Positions 21,024 to 30,196 of a DNA stretch of 64,000 nucleotides are shown here, piece after piece. This DNA comes from Nipponacmea schrenckii. Taxonomy: Eukaryota > Mollusca > Gastropoda > Lottiidae. Position 1 is the first letter of the stretch. Every line of letters starts with the position of its first letter. The notes under the pieces are model-generated. The model searched no databases. It was not told the DNA's origin and saw nothing but the letters and a program-made list of their open reading frames with translations. The stretch covers positions 11,896,472 to 11,960,471 of the forward strand of contig JAUJPP010000001.1 of NCBI GenBank assembly GCA_030562195.1, in the 5' to 3' direction. A program made the translations under genes and the position numbers.

Positions 21024-21914
21024 ATGAATGGAGTTGATATTTTAGTGTGGTCATTGACATTTTTTGTCATGCTATCTTCCTTAGTAGTTAATGTGATTCA
21101 AATTAAAATGATTTATAAGCTAAGTAGACGAAAACTGACAGTGGAAAATATTCCAGTAATCAACCTATCACTTTTAAGTACAGTCATTAGTGCCTTTTAT
21201 CTCTTTTCGATAAATTTCATTATTGAAAAAAATACAAGCCAATTTGACCCTATTTTATGTTTTATTCGAATGACAACTATAACATGGTCGTTGCTTTGTT
21301 TGTTCTCAGCATTTTTTATTATCGGTGCCGAAAGATTTTTATCAGTTGTTTATCCAATTTTCCACAGAACGATTTCTCCAAAATCTGTAAAAATATGTTG
21401 TATTGGATCTTGGTTTTTCAATGTTGTTGTGGTTGCCTTGGCTCAAATCACCCCTCTTCACTATGAAAACTGTAGAATGAACAAATATACCATGTTTACC
21501 TTATGTGGTTTATGTTTTGTGAAAATAATATCTGTGATTTGCTTTTATTGTAAAATATCGAGAGTAGCACATACAAGAATTGCCCCCTTGGGCGCAACAC
21601 CTCAAAATACCCGACAATTAAAACGGTCTAAAGTAATGTTTATGGCGTATATAACATCAGTTGCCATTTGGATTCCACCGATCACGTGCTTATGGATACT
21701 CAGGATTTATGTTGCAAATGTTGATTCAAGAATTCATATTAGTATCACGCATTTTGGCTTTTTGTGTCTTTTTTCAAATTTTGTCATTCACATGATGAAA
21801 TATACTTCTTTTCGTAATGAAGTAAAATCACTTTTTGTAAGGTGCTGCTGTGCAACTAAAGGTATTCATAGCTCATCTAATATTCAATGCATTACAACTA
21901 TGACGGTACCTTAA
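21024..21914 (+). CDS. Rhodopsin-like GPCR, intronless, atypical
   Basis: A 296-residue seven-helix receptor expected in the plasma membrane. Landmarks fall at class A spacing: N23 (1.50) in TM1, C79 (3.25) and C150 in loop 2 (the usual disulfide pair), E103-R104-F105 in place of DRY exactly 24 residues after C79, W130 (4.50), W216-I217-P218 in TM6 (CWxP position), and N252-FVIH in place of NPxxY. Helix 8 (SFRNEVKSLF) is followed by CCC, a possible palmitoylation cluster. The sodium-site Asp of TM2 is replaced by S52. The extracellular N-terminus is only a few residues, with no signal peptide. ICL3 is short and basic (TRQLKRSK). The ATG at 21024 is the only Met that includes a full TM1. No introns, and isolated among mobile elements. 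Ligand unknown; a lineage-specific chemosensory-type receptor is my guess. Confidence 0.85.
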   Translation: MNGVDILVWSLTFFVMLSSLVVNVIQIKMIYKLSRRKLTVENIPVINLSLLSTVISAFYLFSINFIIEKNTSQFDPILCFIRMTTITWSLLCLFSAFFIIGAERFLSVVYPIFHRTISPKSVKICCIGSWFFNVVVVALAQITPLHYENCRMNKYTMFTLCGLCFVKIISVICFYCKISRVAHTRIAPLGATPQNTRQLKRSKVMFMAYITSVAIWIPPITCLWILRIYVANVDSRIHISITHFGFLCLFSNFVIHMMKYTSFRNEVKSLFVRCCCATKGIHSSSNIQCITTMTVP

Positions 21915-22487
21915 GGTACTCAATGTGCAATTTTCGATATTGGAAGTTCTTATCCTTTATGTATACATATATAATCCACTCACGAGTATAATGTGTAAGC
22001 CGTGGTATAAAACAGGAATTGTCTCGAAAGGTTCAACAATTTATGAAATAAACGTCTTTTTGATGCTTTTTACTTTACAAAGTTTGGTATTACATTGTAT
22101 TTATTTAGGCCTACTCTTTTAATACAAATCCCAAACGCATAACAATATTATATGTTCTTGTTAACCCTATAAAGCCCTCCATTATTCTTAGTTGTTATAA
22201 ATTTTGTAATCATTTATTCCCTCATTATTTCATAATAATAATGGCCATGTAATTTGTTTTTGCGTCTATTTGGCGAGACCATTAATGAAAGATTTAATAC
22301 ATGGCAATTCTGCATCCATCAACAAATAAACGCAATGAAAAGCCATATTCAATCTTAATACATACTGTGTTAATAGTAAGTAGTTTTTGGGAATCTTTAT
22401 TTTGCTAAAGTGGTTATAATATAGTTATCATATTTAATTCGCAACAAAACCACAGGTCCTGTGAACAACAACCCTAAAGGTATGATG
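21915..22487. other. Non-coding, receptor 3' flank
   Basis: No gene recognised. An AATAAA-like ATGAAATAAACG at about 22,042 could serve as polyadenylation signal for the receptor. Confidence 0.4.
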
Positions 22488-22872
22488 TTAACCCACAGGT
22501 GCGTGTGGACAGGATAGGCTACCGGACCCTCCTCTCCCCCTTTTTAAAAAAAAAAAAAAATTTTATCAAACATTTGTCGTTTGAGTTGTTTCAACTCGCA
22601 AAATATGTCAAAGCTACCGAAAAATAACATTATTTGAGATTTTGCAAGTCGACTGATAATAGTGAAAATGTATATTAATATAAATTTTCACTATTATCAG
22701 TCGACTTGCAAAATCTCAAATAATGTTATTTTTCGGTAGCTTTGACATATTTTGCGAGTCGTAACAACTCAAACGACGCTTGTTTGATAAAAAAAATTTT
22801 TTTTTTAAATAAGGGGGGGGGGGGGGATTTTTTCCCGGTAGCCTATCCTGTCCAAACGCACTCGTGAGTTAA
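22488..22872. mobile_element. Palindromic MITE with TTAA target duplication (377-bp element)
   Basis: TTAA at 22488-22491 and 22869-22872 flank an element of 377 bp. The ends are inverted repeats of about 35 bp with few mismatches (core TGGACAGGATAGGCTACCGG). The whole element is one near-perfect palindrome centred at about 22,680, with arms around 185 bp. An A/T run and a G run interrupt the arms. TTAA duplications are typical of piggyBac- and Kolobok-type transposons; family placement is inference. No coding capacity. Its transcript would form a long hairpin. Confidence 0.92.
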
Positions 22873-23365
22873 CCCAGTAACTATTTTAGGACTTGAACTT
22901 CTTAACTCTGGGCAACCTTGTCTCAAAGTTATTTATTTTTTTAGATATCGCTCATCATCCACAGTACGTATTTCCAAAGATTTACGGTTTATAACTAAAA
23001 AAAAGATACACCTGTACATGTTTTGTTAAAAAGCTGATGCTAAGCTCATATTCATAATATCAATTTGAATATTGCTAAGACTCTAGTTCATGTGGTATAC
23101 TAAATATGAGAAATGTACAAATTGTTCACTTTCAGATTCCTATACAAGAAAAGTAATTTACCAACATTAGATATCTAGGTATCATAATTATGAAAATTGG
23201 GGACGAGTATTTTCCCGATATTTTCCTTATTTTGCATGATGGTGGCATAGCGATTTGAAATTTGCATACACGGCTTATGTTCACTATTAGATATTGATGG
23301 TACAGACTATGTGGAGTAACAAATTTGCTATGAAAAGGAAACAAAATCCAGAAACTGTTTTTTTT
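22873..23365. other. Non-coding
   Basis: AT-rich. A minus-strand open frame ending near 23,132 shows no domain. Confidence 0.4.
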
Positions 23366-23830
23366 TTCATGCCACTTACCCACCCACACTCAGATCAGGT
23401 GTATGGTGGTTATACTTAAATTTATAAACAGTAGTATATCCACCGCTCATTATGTGTCTTGTATAAATGGTTATAAATTTTATAAAAATGTCATGGAAGG
23501 CACAAGTGAGCGATTTTCATCGTGTAACCATATTTTACATTCATATTTTTGAATTTGTTGGTATATGTTAGATGAATGTAGATGTACATAAAGGGGTAAA
23601 TATACACGTAATATATAAATATAGTGATGTATAAATATAATTTTTTAGTATATATATATAATCTGTAGTAAATATAGATAATATAAATGGATATGTATCA
23701 TTGTATATGTATATAATAATCTATGATTTTAAAAATTATAATTATATATGAATGTATAAATATTTATGAGTAAAATTTTTTGATGTGATGAGGAATGAAT
23801 ATATCTCACGGTACCTGAGTGATATTGTCA
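23366..23830 (-). mobile_element. 5'-truncated copy of the Tx1/L1-like LINE 3' UTR
   Basis: On the minus strand, 23,560 down to 23,366 matches plus-strand 33,505-33,680. Shared blocks include TGAATGTAAAAT, AAAATCGCTCAC/AGATCGCTCAC, CCATGACATTTTT and the terminal TGAGTGTGGGTGGGT before an A-rich tail. The AT-rich stretch to about 23,830 resembles the AT-rich part of that UTR. It is therefore a dead 3' end insertion of the same family as 29.1-33.7 kb. Confidence 0.75.
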
Positions 23831-23837
23831 CCCGAAC

Positions 23838-25074
23838 ATGCATTATGAGACTGGAGTTATTTTTAGCAGAGTGGGTCTTCGTTTTATAGTTAAAAGGGTA
23901 AAAATCTCCATTAGTTTTTCTGATTACACAAAAAATATACTCAGCCTACATTACGGATTCCAGCTGACAGGATCTCATTTTCTGGATTTCAACAGTATTT
24001 CCCTTAATCCCGATGAGCGCCCTGAGGATTTGTACCAACGTCTAATCTCTTTTTATAGAGGACAATTTACTTACCACAGCTGGTAGGATATCACATCATG
24101 GTACTTTTCCAACATCTGATGAAGAGTTAACTCCTTCCCTGGAGAATATGATCGTTCTGACGTGGTTGCGATTAATTCATCCAGACTTACCACAATTGGT
24201 CAAACAACGATACGGCACTGAACTTCGATCACAGACATTAGCAACTTTGAAACCAGAAATATCTTTAGCGCTCGATTCTTTATTTGACGAAGTTCACACA
24301 ACTGCAGATGCAAAAATACTTACAACTGCCACCAAAGATTTGTTGACGTCATATAAAACTACGAAAAATAGGTCACAATCATTTGGAACATCGACAAAAA
24401 TTTGTCCTCTTTGCAAACAGTCTGGACGATCTAATTATCAAAATTTTTTGAGCCAATGCCAATTTCTTCCCAGCGCAGACAAAAACTTTATGTCAAAAGC
24501 TCGCCATGCCATCTGTCTTGAAGACATCCAATCGGTATCTAGAATTAATATTGACAATGCCGCTTTAGACGTCGAAGAAGAGCTATCAACAGATAGGCCT
24601 GTTCACAAGATTTTAGCATGCCGTGTTGGCACTAGACAATCGCCTTATATACCAGCTTTCTACGAGCATCATTGTTTACAACTTACATTAGATACAGGTG
24701 CTGAAACAAAATTGATTAAACTTTCAACTGTTCATAATATGGGCCTCCAGATATCGAAAACATCTCAGCGGGCTCTCCAAGCTGATGGAATTACACATTT
24801 AAAGTTTTTAGGTGAAATACATATCACTCTTTCCTACGATGATAAACCACTTCACTTGGACGCTTTACTTGTTGAAGAATTGGATGTTGATGTGTTAGCT
24901 GGAACCCCCTTTATGTCATGTAATGATATCTCTGTACGACCTTCAACACGTGAGATTTCGTTGCATGGTACCGTTGTTTATCAATATGGCGATATGAATT
25001 CCACTACAAACTGTACGCAGAACCCAAGCCTATGTTTTACGTACCTCATCCCAGACTGTAGTTTGGCCAGGTGA
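23838..25074 (+). pseudogene. Second Ty3-type element: gag end and retropepsin
   Basis: Plus strand. Gag remnants read [25 protein letters not shown] (to about 24,060). A frame change is followed by LTWLRLIHPDLPQLVKQRYGTEL (about 24,157-24,225). A zinc-binding CPLCK...C cluster lies at about 24,405-24,460, with the expected His not evident. The aspartic protease follows with LTLDTGAETKLI (DTGA at 24691-24702) and VDVLAGTPFM near 24,890. The gag/protease fusion in a single frame from 24,148 is characteristic of this subgroup, which differs from the 0.9-4.7 kb element. A frameshift near 24,080 and the loss of the gag N-terminus show decay. No LTR was recognised upstream. Confidence 0.85.
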
Positions 25075-25870
25075 TTTTCTTGAAGTTTCCTTATCTCCCG
25101 AACTACAACAAGACCAATTTGTTGCTATAGAAACAAGAACAGATACATTCCCCCATACCAAGTTTTCCCACACTTGGCACCAGCCTAACATTTTACCAAC
25201 AGAAGCCGGAAAAGTACGCATTCCCAATCCTTCCACTGAAGCCCATTGTATCCGTCGAAATAGTCATTTTTGCCAAGTACAATCTGTGACGTCTGTTCCA
25301 ACAGGTCCAGAGATGAAGATAAATTTAGCTACCCAGTCTAATAACACTAAAGACATCGTTAGTTGTCAAGCCGTTCGACTCAACCCTGATTCAATTTTAA
25401 CAACCACTCAGCATAATCAATTTCAGAATGTTTTGACAGAATATGATCATGTTTTTGACTCCAAAATATCCGGATATAATGGTGCTGTGGGACCATTCGA
25501 AGCGGTAGATAACATGGGCCCAGATGAGCCTCCCCAAAGGAAGGGTCGTGTCCCACAGTATTCCAAAAGCAAACTTAACGAATTACAAGAGAAATTTGAT
25601 CACCTAGAATCCTTGGGCGTTTTTAGAAAACCCGAAGACCTAGGAAGTACTGTTGAATACAGACAGTCTGGTGGACATAGATTGGTAACCGCCTTTTCAG
25701 ATGTTGCCCGCTATAGTAAACCTCAGCCATCTCTTATGTCTAACGTATTTTGGGAGATTTGTTACAAGAAGGCGCTGTCACCAAACTCGCAGATGAGCTT
25801 TACATTGGCGGTAAACCCCTAATGAGCTCCTTCAGCACTTCCAGCGAACTCTTCAGGCCTTAAGTGTGTG
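25075..25870 (+). pseudogene. Second Ty3-type element: RT with the catalytic core deleted
   Basis: After a frame change, 25,286-25,750 encodes the RT N-terminus: DHVFDSKISGYNGAVGPFEA, then LNELQEKFDHLESLGVFRKPED and HRLVTAFSDVARYSKPQPSLMSNV. In this group the fingers/palm follow with about 80-100 residues. Here the sequence jumps at about 25,748 straight to GDLLQEGAVTKLADELYIGG, in another frame. That is the stretch holding the catalytic DD, written ADELY where the family has ADDLY. The copy has thus lost the palm by internal deletion and also carries a substitution in the catalytic pair. It cannot polymerise. Confidence 0.8.
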
Positions 25871-26894
25871 TAATATGAAACTCTGCGTCCAAAACAATCA
25901 TATGTCTGAAAACTACTACTATTTTGGGGTGGATATGTTCCCAGGGATCCCTCTCCGCGAGTCCCCATAGAATTTCTACCTTGTCTACAACTCAACCACC
26001 CGAGAATGTTCGTGGTATAAGAGCATTTATAGGAGACTTAAAAGTCCTTATGCGTGTCATCCCTAACTGTTCCAATTTTTTATTAGTCCCTTAGATACTG
26101 CCATAGCTGGATTACAGTCAAAAGATAAAACACCTTGGACCGATGATCTTCATGCACAGTTTAAGACTGCTCGGGATGCTCTCACTCAGAATAGAAGTAT
26201 ACTCTTACCTCGTCCTTCTGATCAACTCTGGATAGTAAAAGATGGTTCCGTCAAGCAAAATGGTATCGGTGCAACCCTTTACGTCACACGACAGTCGAAG
26301 ATATACCTGTCTGGTTTCTTCAGTGCCAAACTTCGTTTTCATCAGGTTACATGGCTACCCTGCGAAATAGAAGTCTTGTCAATATCCGCCTATATCAAAC
26401 ATTTTTCTCCGTATATTCTTCAATCCACTCGGACTGCCTGTTTATTGACTGATAATAAACCCTGTATTCAGGCTATTGAAAAGCTGTGCAGAGGAGAGTT
26501 CTCCAACAGTCCCCGTGTAACTTCCTTCTTATCCGTCGTTAGCCGATACCAAGTTAGCGTCAGGCATCTCTCTGGGAAGGCAAATATCCCGTCCGACTTT
26601 GCTAGTAGAAACGCACCCGAGTGTCATCAGCTTAACTGTCAAATTTGTTTGTTCATCATTAAATTGGAAGAATTTGTCGTTAGAAGTGTTCAGTCCTCAG
26701 ATGTGCTTGCCGCTAATACCAGGATCCCATTTTCATCAAGGTCTGCTTGGATTTCTACCCAGTCTGATAGCCCTGATTTACGTCGCGTCCAAGCACATCT
26801 AAAGCAAGGCACTAGACCCTCAAAGAAGATTACTGACCAAAGTGATGTAAAACGATATCTTAATTCCGTTACAATAGCCAAGATGGCCTTTTAG
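25871..26894 (+). pseudogene. Second Ty3-type element: RT thumb/connection and RNase H
   Basis: Frames across 25,930-26,350 give IRAFIGDLKVL (RT thumb/connection), then DQLWIVKDGSVKQNGIGATLYVT. This is the RNase H start, where the first catalytic Asp is followed by GS as usual. From 26,376 follow ISAYIKHFSPYILQSTRTAC, LLTDNKPCIQA (catalytic Asp) and [33 protein letters not shown] (terminal Asp region). Multiple frame shifts and stops are present. Confidence 0.8.
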
Positions 26895-28245
26895 TTGTTA
26901 AACATAATGAGCCCTTCTATCCATCTACAGAGTTGATAGTAGTCCCCAAAGAGGTCTTGCATGGTTTATTAACCACTCTCCATTTAAAGTTGGACCACCC
27001 TACACAACACCAACTAAAGCAAGTTTCGAAGCGACAGTTTTTTGCTTTGGGGATGGATCAAGCAATAGCAGACGTTACATCCGCTTGTCATATCTGTACA
27101 TCTTTGAAACGTTTGCCTGATCATATCAACACACCATCAACAAGCGCCCCTCCAGAATCCGTTTTAGTTTCATTCGCTGCTGATGTTCTTCGTCGTTCCA
27201 AGCAATTTATTTTTCTCATCAGAGAGACAACAACATCATACACCACAACAGCTCTTATAGAGAATGAGAAGTCATCTACATTTCAATCATTCTTTCTCGT
27301 TTATTATTAATCATGAAACCAATAGATGGCCCGCCTGTATTAGTTCGAGTTGATTCCGCGCCAGGGTTCATTCCTCTCCTATCAGATCAAACACTGTTCA
27401 AACTAGGAATCTCACTTGAAGTCGGTAGAATCAAAAACCCCAATAAGAATCCTGTAGCTGAAAGGGCTATCCAAGAATTAGAGGATGAGTTATTACGTCA
27501 AGAACCTGGCGGTGGCCCTGTTACTCCATTAGGATTAAGCAACTGCTCGTATGAATTCTAGAATCCGGTCTCATGGTTTATCAGCTCGTGAACTTTGGAT
27601 CCAAAGGAGCCAAGTGACAAATCAACAGATTCCCATCTCTGATCGCGAAGTAATTCTCCGTCAACATTCGCAACGACTGAAAAATCATCCGTACAGCTTT
27701 CGATCGAAGAATCCCCGACGTTCCTCAAATAAGAAGTCTGCTACAGTTGGAGATTTAAGTTATCTTACCTGTGATGGTAGCAAAGACAAAGGTCGGGAAC
27801 GTTACATCGTTACATCCACTAATGACAATTGGCTTTGTATCCGGAAATTCGTTCGAACTCAATTACGATCTAAAACTTATAAAGTTCTTCCATCCGAATG
27901 TACTGTTGTACCTCAATTTTATTCGTCAATACCTTCAAGACGTTCTTATCGCAATGATTCAGATGAAGTAATCGAGAACGAAGATATGGATTATCATATG
28001 CCCCTTGCTGATGTCGATCATGTTTCCAATGATGCTACTCTGAGTCAAGACCAATCTCACCTTATCAAAGAGCCTCATGAAATTGGACCCCCGATTCCCC
28101 CGATATTCCAGAGCTACTAAGTCAATCAGCTGAAGACGACGATACAGCTGCCGTCATTCCACCGGATAGATCGTCTTCGCTCCCTGATCGACCTAGACGC
28201 ATAGTAAAGCGGCCTGCTTATTTGATTGACTATCAATGTGACATG
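26895..28245 (+). pseudogene. Second Ty3-type element: integrase
   Basis: The zinc-binding N-terminus is at 26,933-27,110 (LHLKLDHP...CHICTSLKRLP, the HHCC pattern). The first catalytic Asp sits in SFAADVLRR. After a stop near 27,310, VRVDSAPGF (second Asp) and NPVAERAIQELEDELLRQ (catalytic Glu) follow to 27,561. Another shift leads into MNSRIRSHGLSARELW and a C-terminal domain (GDLSYL-CDGSKDKGRERYIVTS, 27,551-28,120). A final shift gives PDRPRRIVKRPAYLIDYQ, ending near 28,247. All three catalytic positions are still readable but lie in different frames. Confidence 0.85.
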
Positions 28246-28247
28246 TG

Positions 28248-29089
28248 ACAGCAAAGACATGCTTAATATTTTTGGTCGTTATTGTTTTCAAATAATAATT
28301 TGCTTTGTTATATATTTTGTCAGTTCGTCAATCTCGGTGATTTTATTTTAAAGTAAAAGAATATATTTTAAAGAAAAGAGAAGTTGCGCCAGTGGGTTTA
28401 CCTCACTCGACTCACTGTTTGTTTATATATACAATATTGGTGGTCTAAGTCCATTTTAGGGAAGTTAGCGAGTAGTGACTTCTGGTCCGCCAATTCATTT
28501 GCCATCTGTTTCAATGTTAAATCACGAAGTTCAACCTTCCATAACTTTTTCCAGAAATCTCGTTGAAAGCTTTCCTGTATGTCACATGAAAGCCTGGCCA
28601 ATACTTGGTTTCTGTACAAAATTTCAATATAGCATGACCATGAAAATTTTGAAATAAACAAAATGAAAGTAAACCACTACATTGTATCAACATCCGCTTG
28701 ACTGTCACTGCACACAAAACCACTATTTTTAGAAATAACCTTCCGCCAATTAAATTTCTCATTATCTCAGAAATTCTGAAAGAAAATGCAATTTCAGACA
28801 TCAAATTTCAAATCTAGACCAAAAATGAGTCAAAAAATGGGCATGCAAAACCCCCAAAGGAAGGTAGAAAGAGGATTTCTAAAAATAGAACGAACTAAAT
28901 TCGTACAAACATTAGCATAAAATGTTTTACTGGTCTGAGTCCTTCTGGGCTTATTGTTTCATGATACACATGTAATAATTATTATTCTGTTTATTCCCTG
29001 TTTTCAAAATCTGATTATTAAAGCCATTCTTCACCAGTATTTGTGCTTTAATGGTATTGTGCTTCAGACTGGCGCTCTTGCCCTCGGTT
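28248..29089. other. Element 3' flank and non-coding spacer
   Basis: A purine-rich stretch (AAAGAAAAGAGAAG, 28,370-28,383) could be the element's polypurine tract, but no LTR pair was found. A minus-strand open frame at 28,398-28,661 (SFQRDFWKKLWKVELRDL) has no recognised family. Confidence 0.4.
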
Positions 29090-29183
29090 AAATATTAGAA
29101 ATAACACGAGGCCGCAGGCCTCGTCGAGGTTAATATTTACCACGTATAGATTTTACATATATTTTCATCTTCCCATTAACATC
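29090..29183 (+). other. LINE 5' leader
   Basis: A GC-rich palindromic stretch (GAGGCCGCAGGCCTC, about 29,109-29,123) sits about 60 bp upstream of ORF1, in otherwise AT-rich surroundings. Confidence 0.45.
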
Positions 29184-29834
29184 ATGGCTACTAGGGTTTT
29201 GGAGAGAAACCTAGCGGTTGAAATTCGTCCTCTCAACCCAGAAGACATAAAGTCGGATGAGATGCTGGGTCTTTTTCTAGACCGTGATGCGCCATTAAGC
29301 ACCATCCGATGCTTCCAAAATGTTGGGAAGTCAAAGTTTTTCTTGTCGTTTTCGAATGAAGACAACATTAAGAACTTTGAAAACTGGTTTGAATTTGGTG
29401 GAGGAAGCGAGCCCTTCAAGAACACAAAATTCTTGATTGAACGGGCTACCAAGCTTCCTCACTACAGCAGGCCAGCAGATATTAGGATAACTATATTTGG
29501 GACTCCATATGAAATGGACCCCAAATATATTTGATCCAAGATCAACCAATACTGTACAAATAATTCGTTGTACGTACAGAATCACCCGAGCATGTATAAC
29601 GGTGTATGCTTCATCTACACCAACAAGATAAATAGCCCTATTCACTCCTACTTAACCATCCAAGGTTGTAGGTTGGGAATAAAATATGAGGGACAGCCTC
29701 ATCCCGACCGACGCTGTTACATCTGCTCGGTCGAGGGACATGCTGCCAAGGATTGTCCCACTAGTCGTCCTCCTCTCATCTCGCCAATAAAGGACGATAA
29801 GGTACAGTCTGGAAACTTCACCACAGTGAGATAA
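29184..29834 (+). pseudogene. Tx1/L1-like LINE ORF1 (one in-frame stop)
   Basis: A 217-codon frame beginning MATRVLERNLAVEIRPLNPE is interrupted by a single TGA at 29,532-29,534. It continues in the same frame to a CCHC zinc knuckle CYICSVEGHAAKDC at about 29,719-29,760. The middle (FFLSFSNEDNIKNFENWF; ADIRITIFGTPYEM) looks like the RRM-like RNA-binding fold of LINE ORF1 proteins. Such proteins bind element RNA. Apart from the TGA the frame is well preserved, so decay is moderate. ORF2 starts about 360 bp downstream. Confidence 0.75.
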
Positions 29835-30196
29835 CGCACTATCAAAATCAGTGCAGGGGCTGATCGATACCATCAGATCTACATCGACCCTTAATATCTC
29901 TATCGTCCCCCCTCCGCCAGCCCCAGTAACACCGAGCTGGGTTCCCGATGATGGCGAATGGGACCAGGTCGACGTGTCTGGCTACGACAGAAGCAAAGAG
30001 GAGACCGAACAACGATCCATGCTGACAATAGCTTCTACCCCACAAGGTGCACAAAAACCTCTGCTACTGTCATAGACACGCCGACATCATCCCGGACGTT
30101 GAAAACTCTTTCCCCACCATAAACAGTTAGAAGCCCAAGACAAAAAAAAAAAAACACTAACAAACTCTGAACTTTTTCACGCATTCTCTACACATC

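Noticed and set aside
22488..22872. Palindrome as a microRNA gene
   Set aside because: It is far too long and perfect, and has TTAA duplications; a MITE explains it better.
28398..28661. Minus-strand 87-codon open frame with a helical look
   Set aside because: No family recognised, no splice context, and it follows a decayed LTR element; not enough to call a gene.
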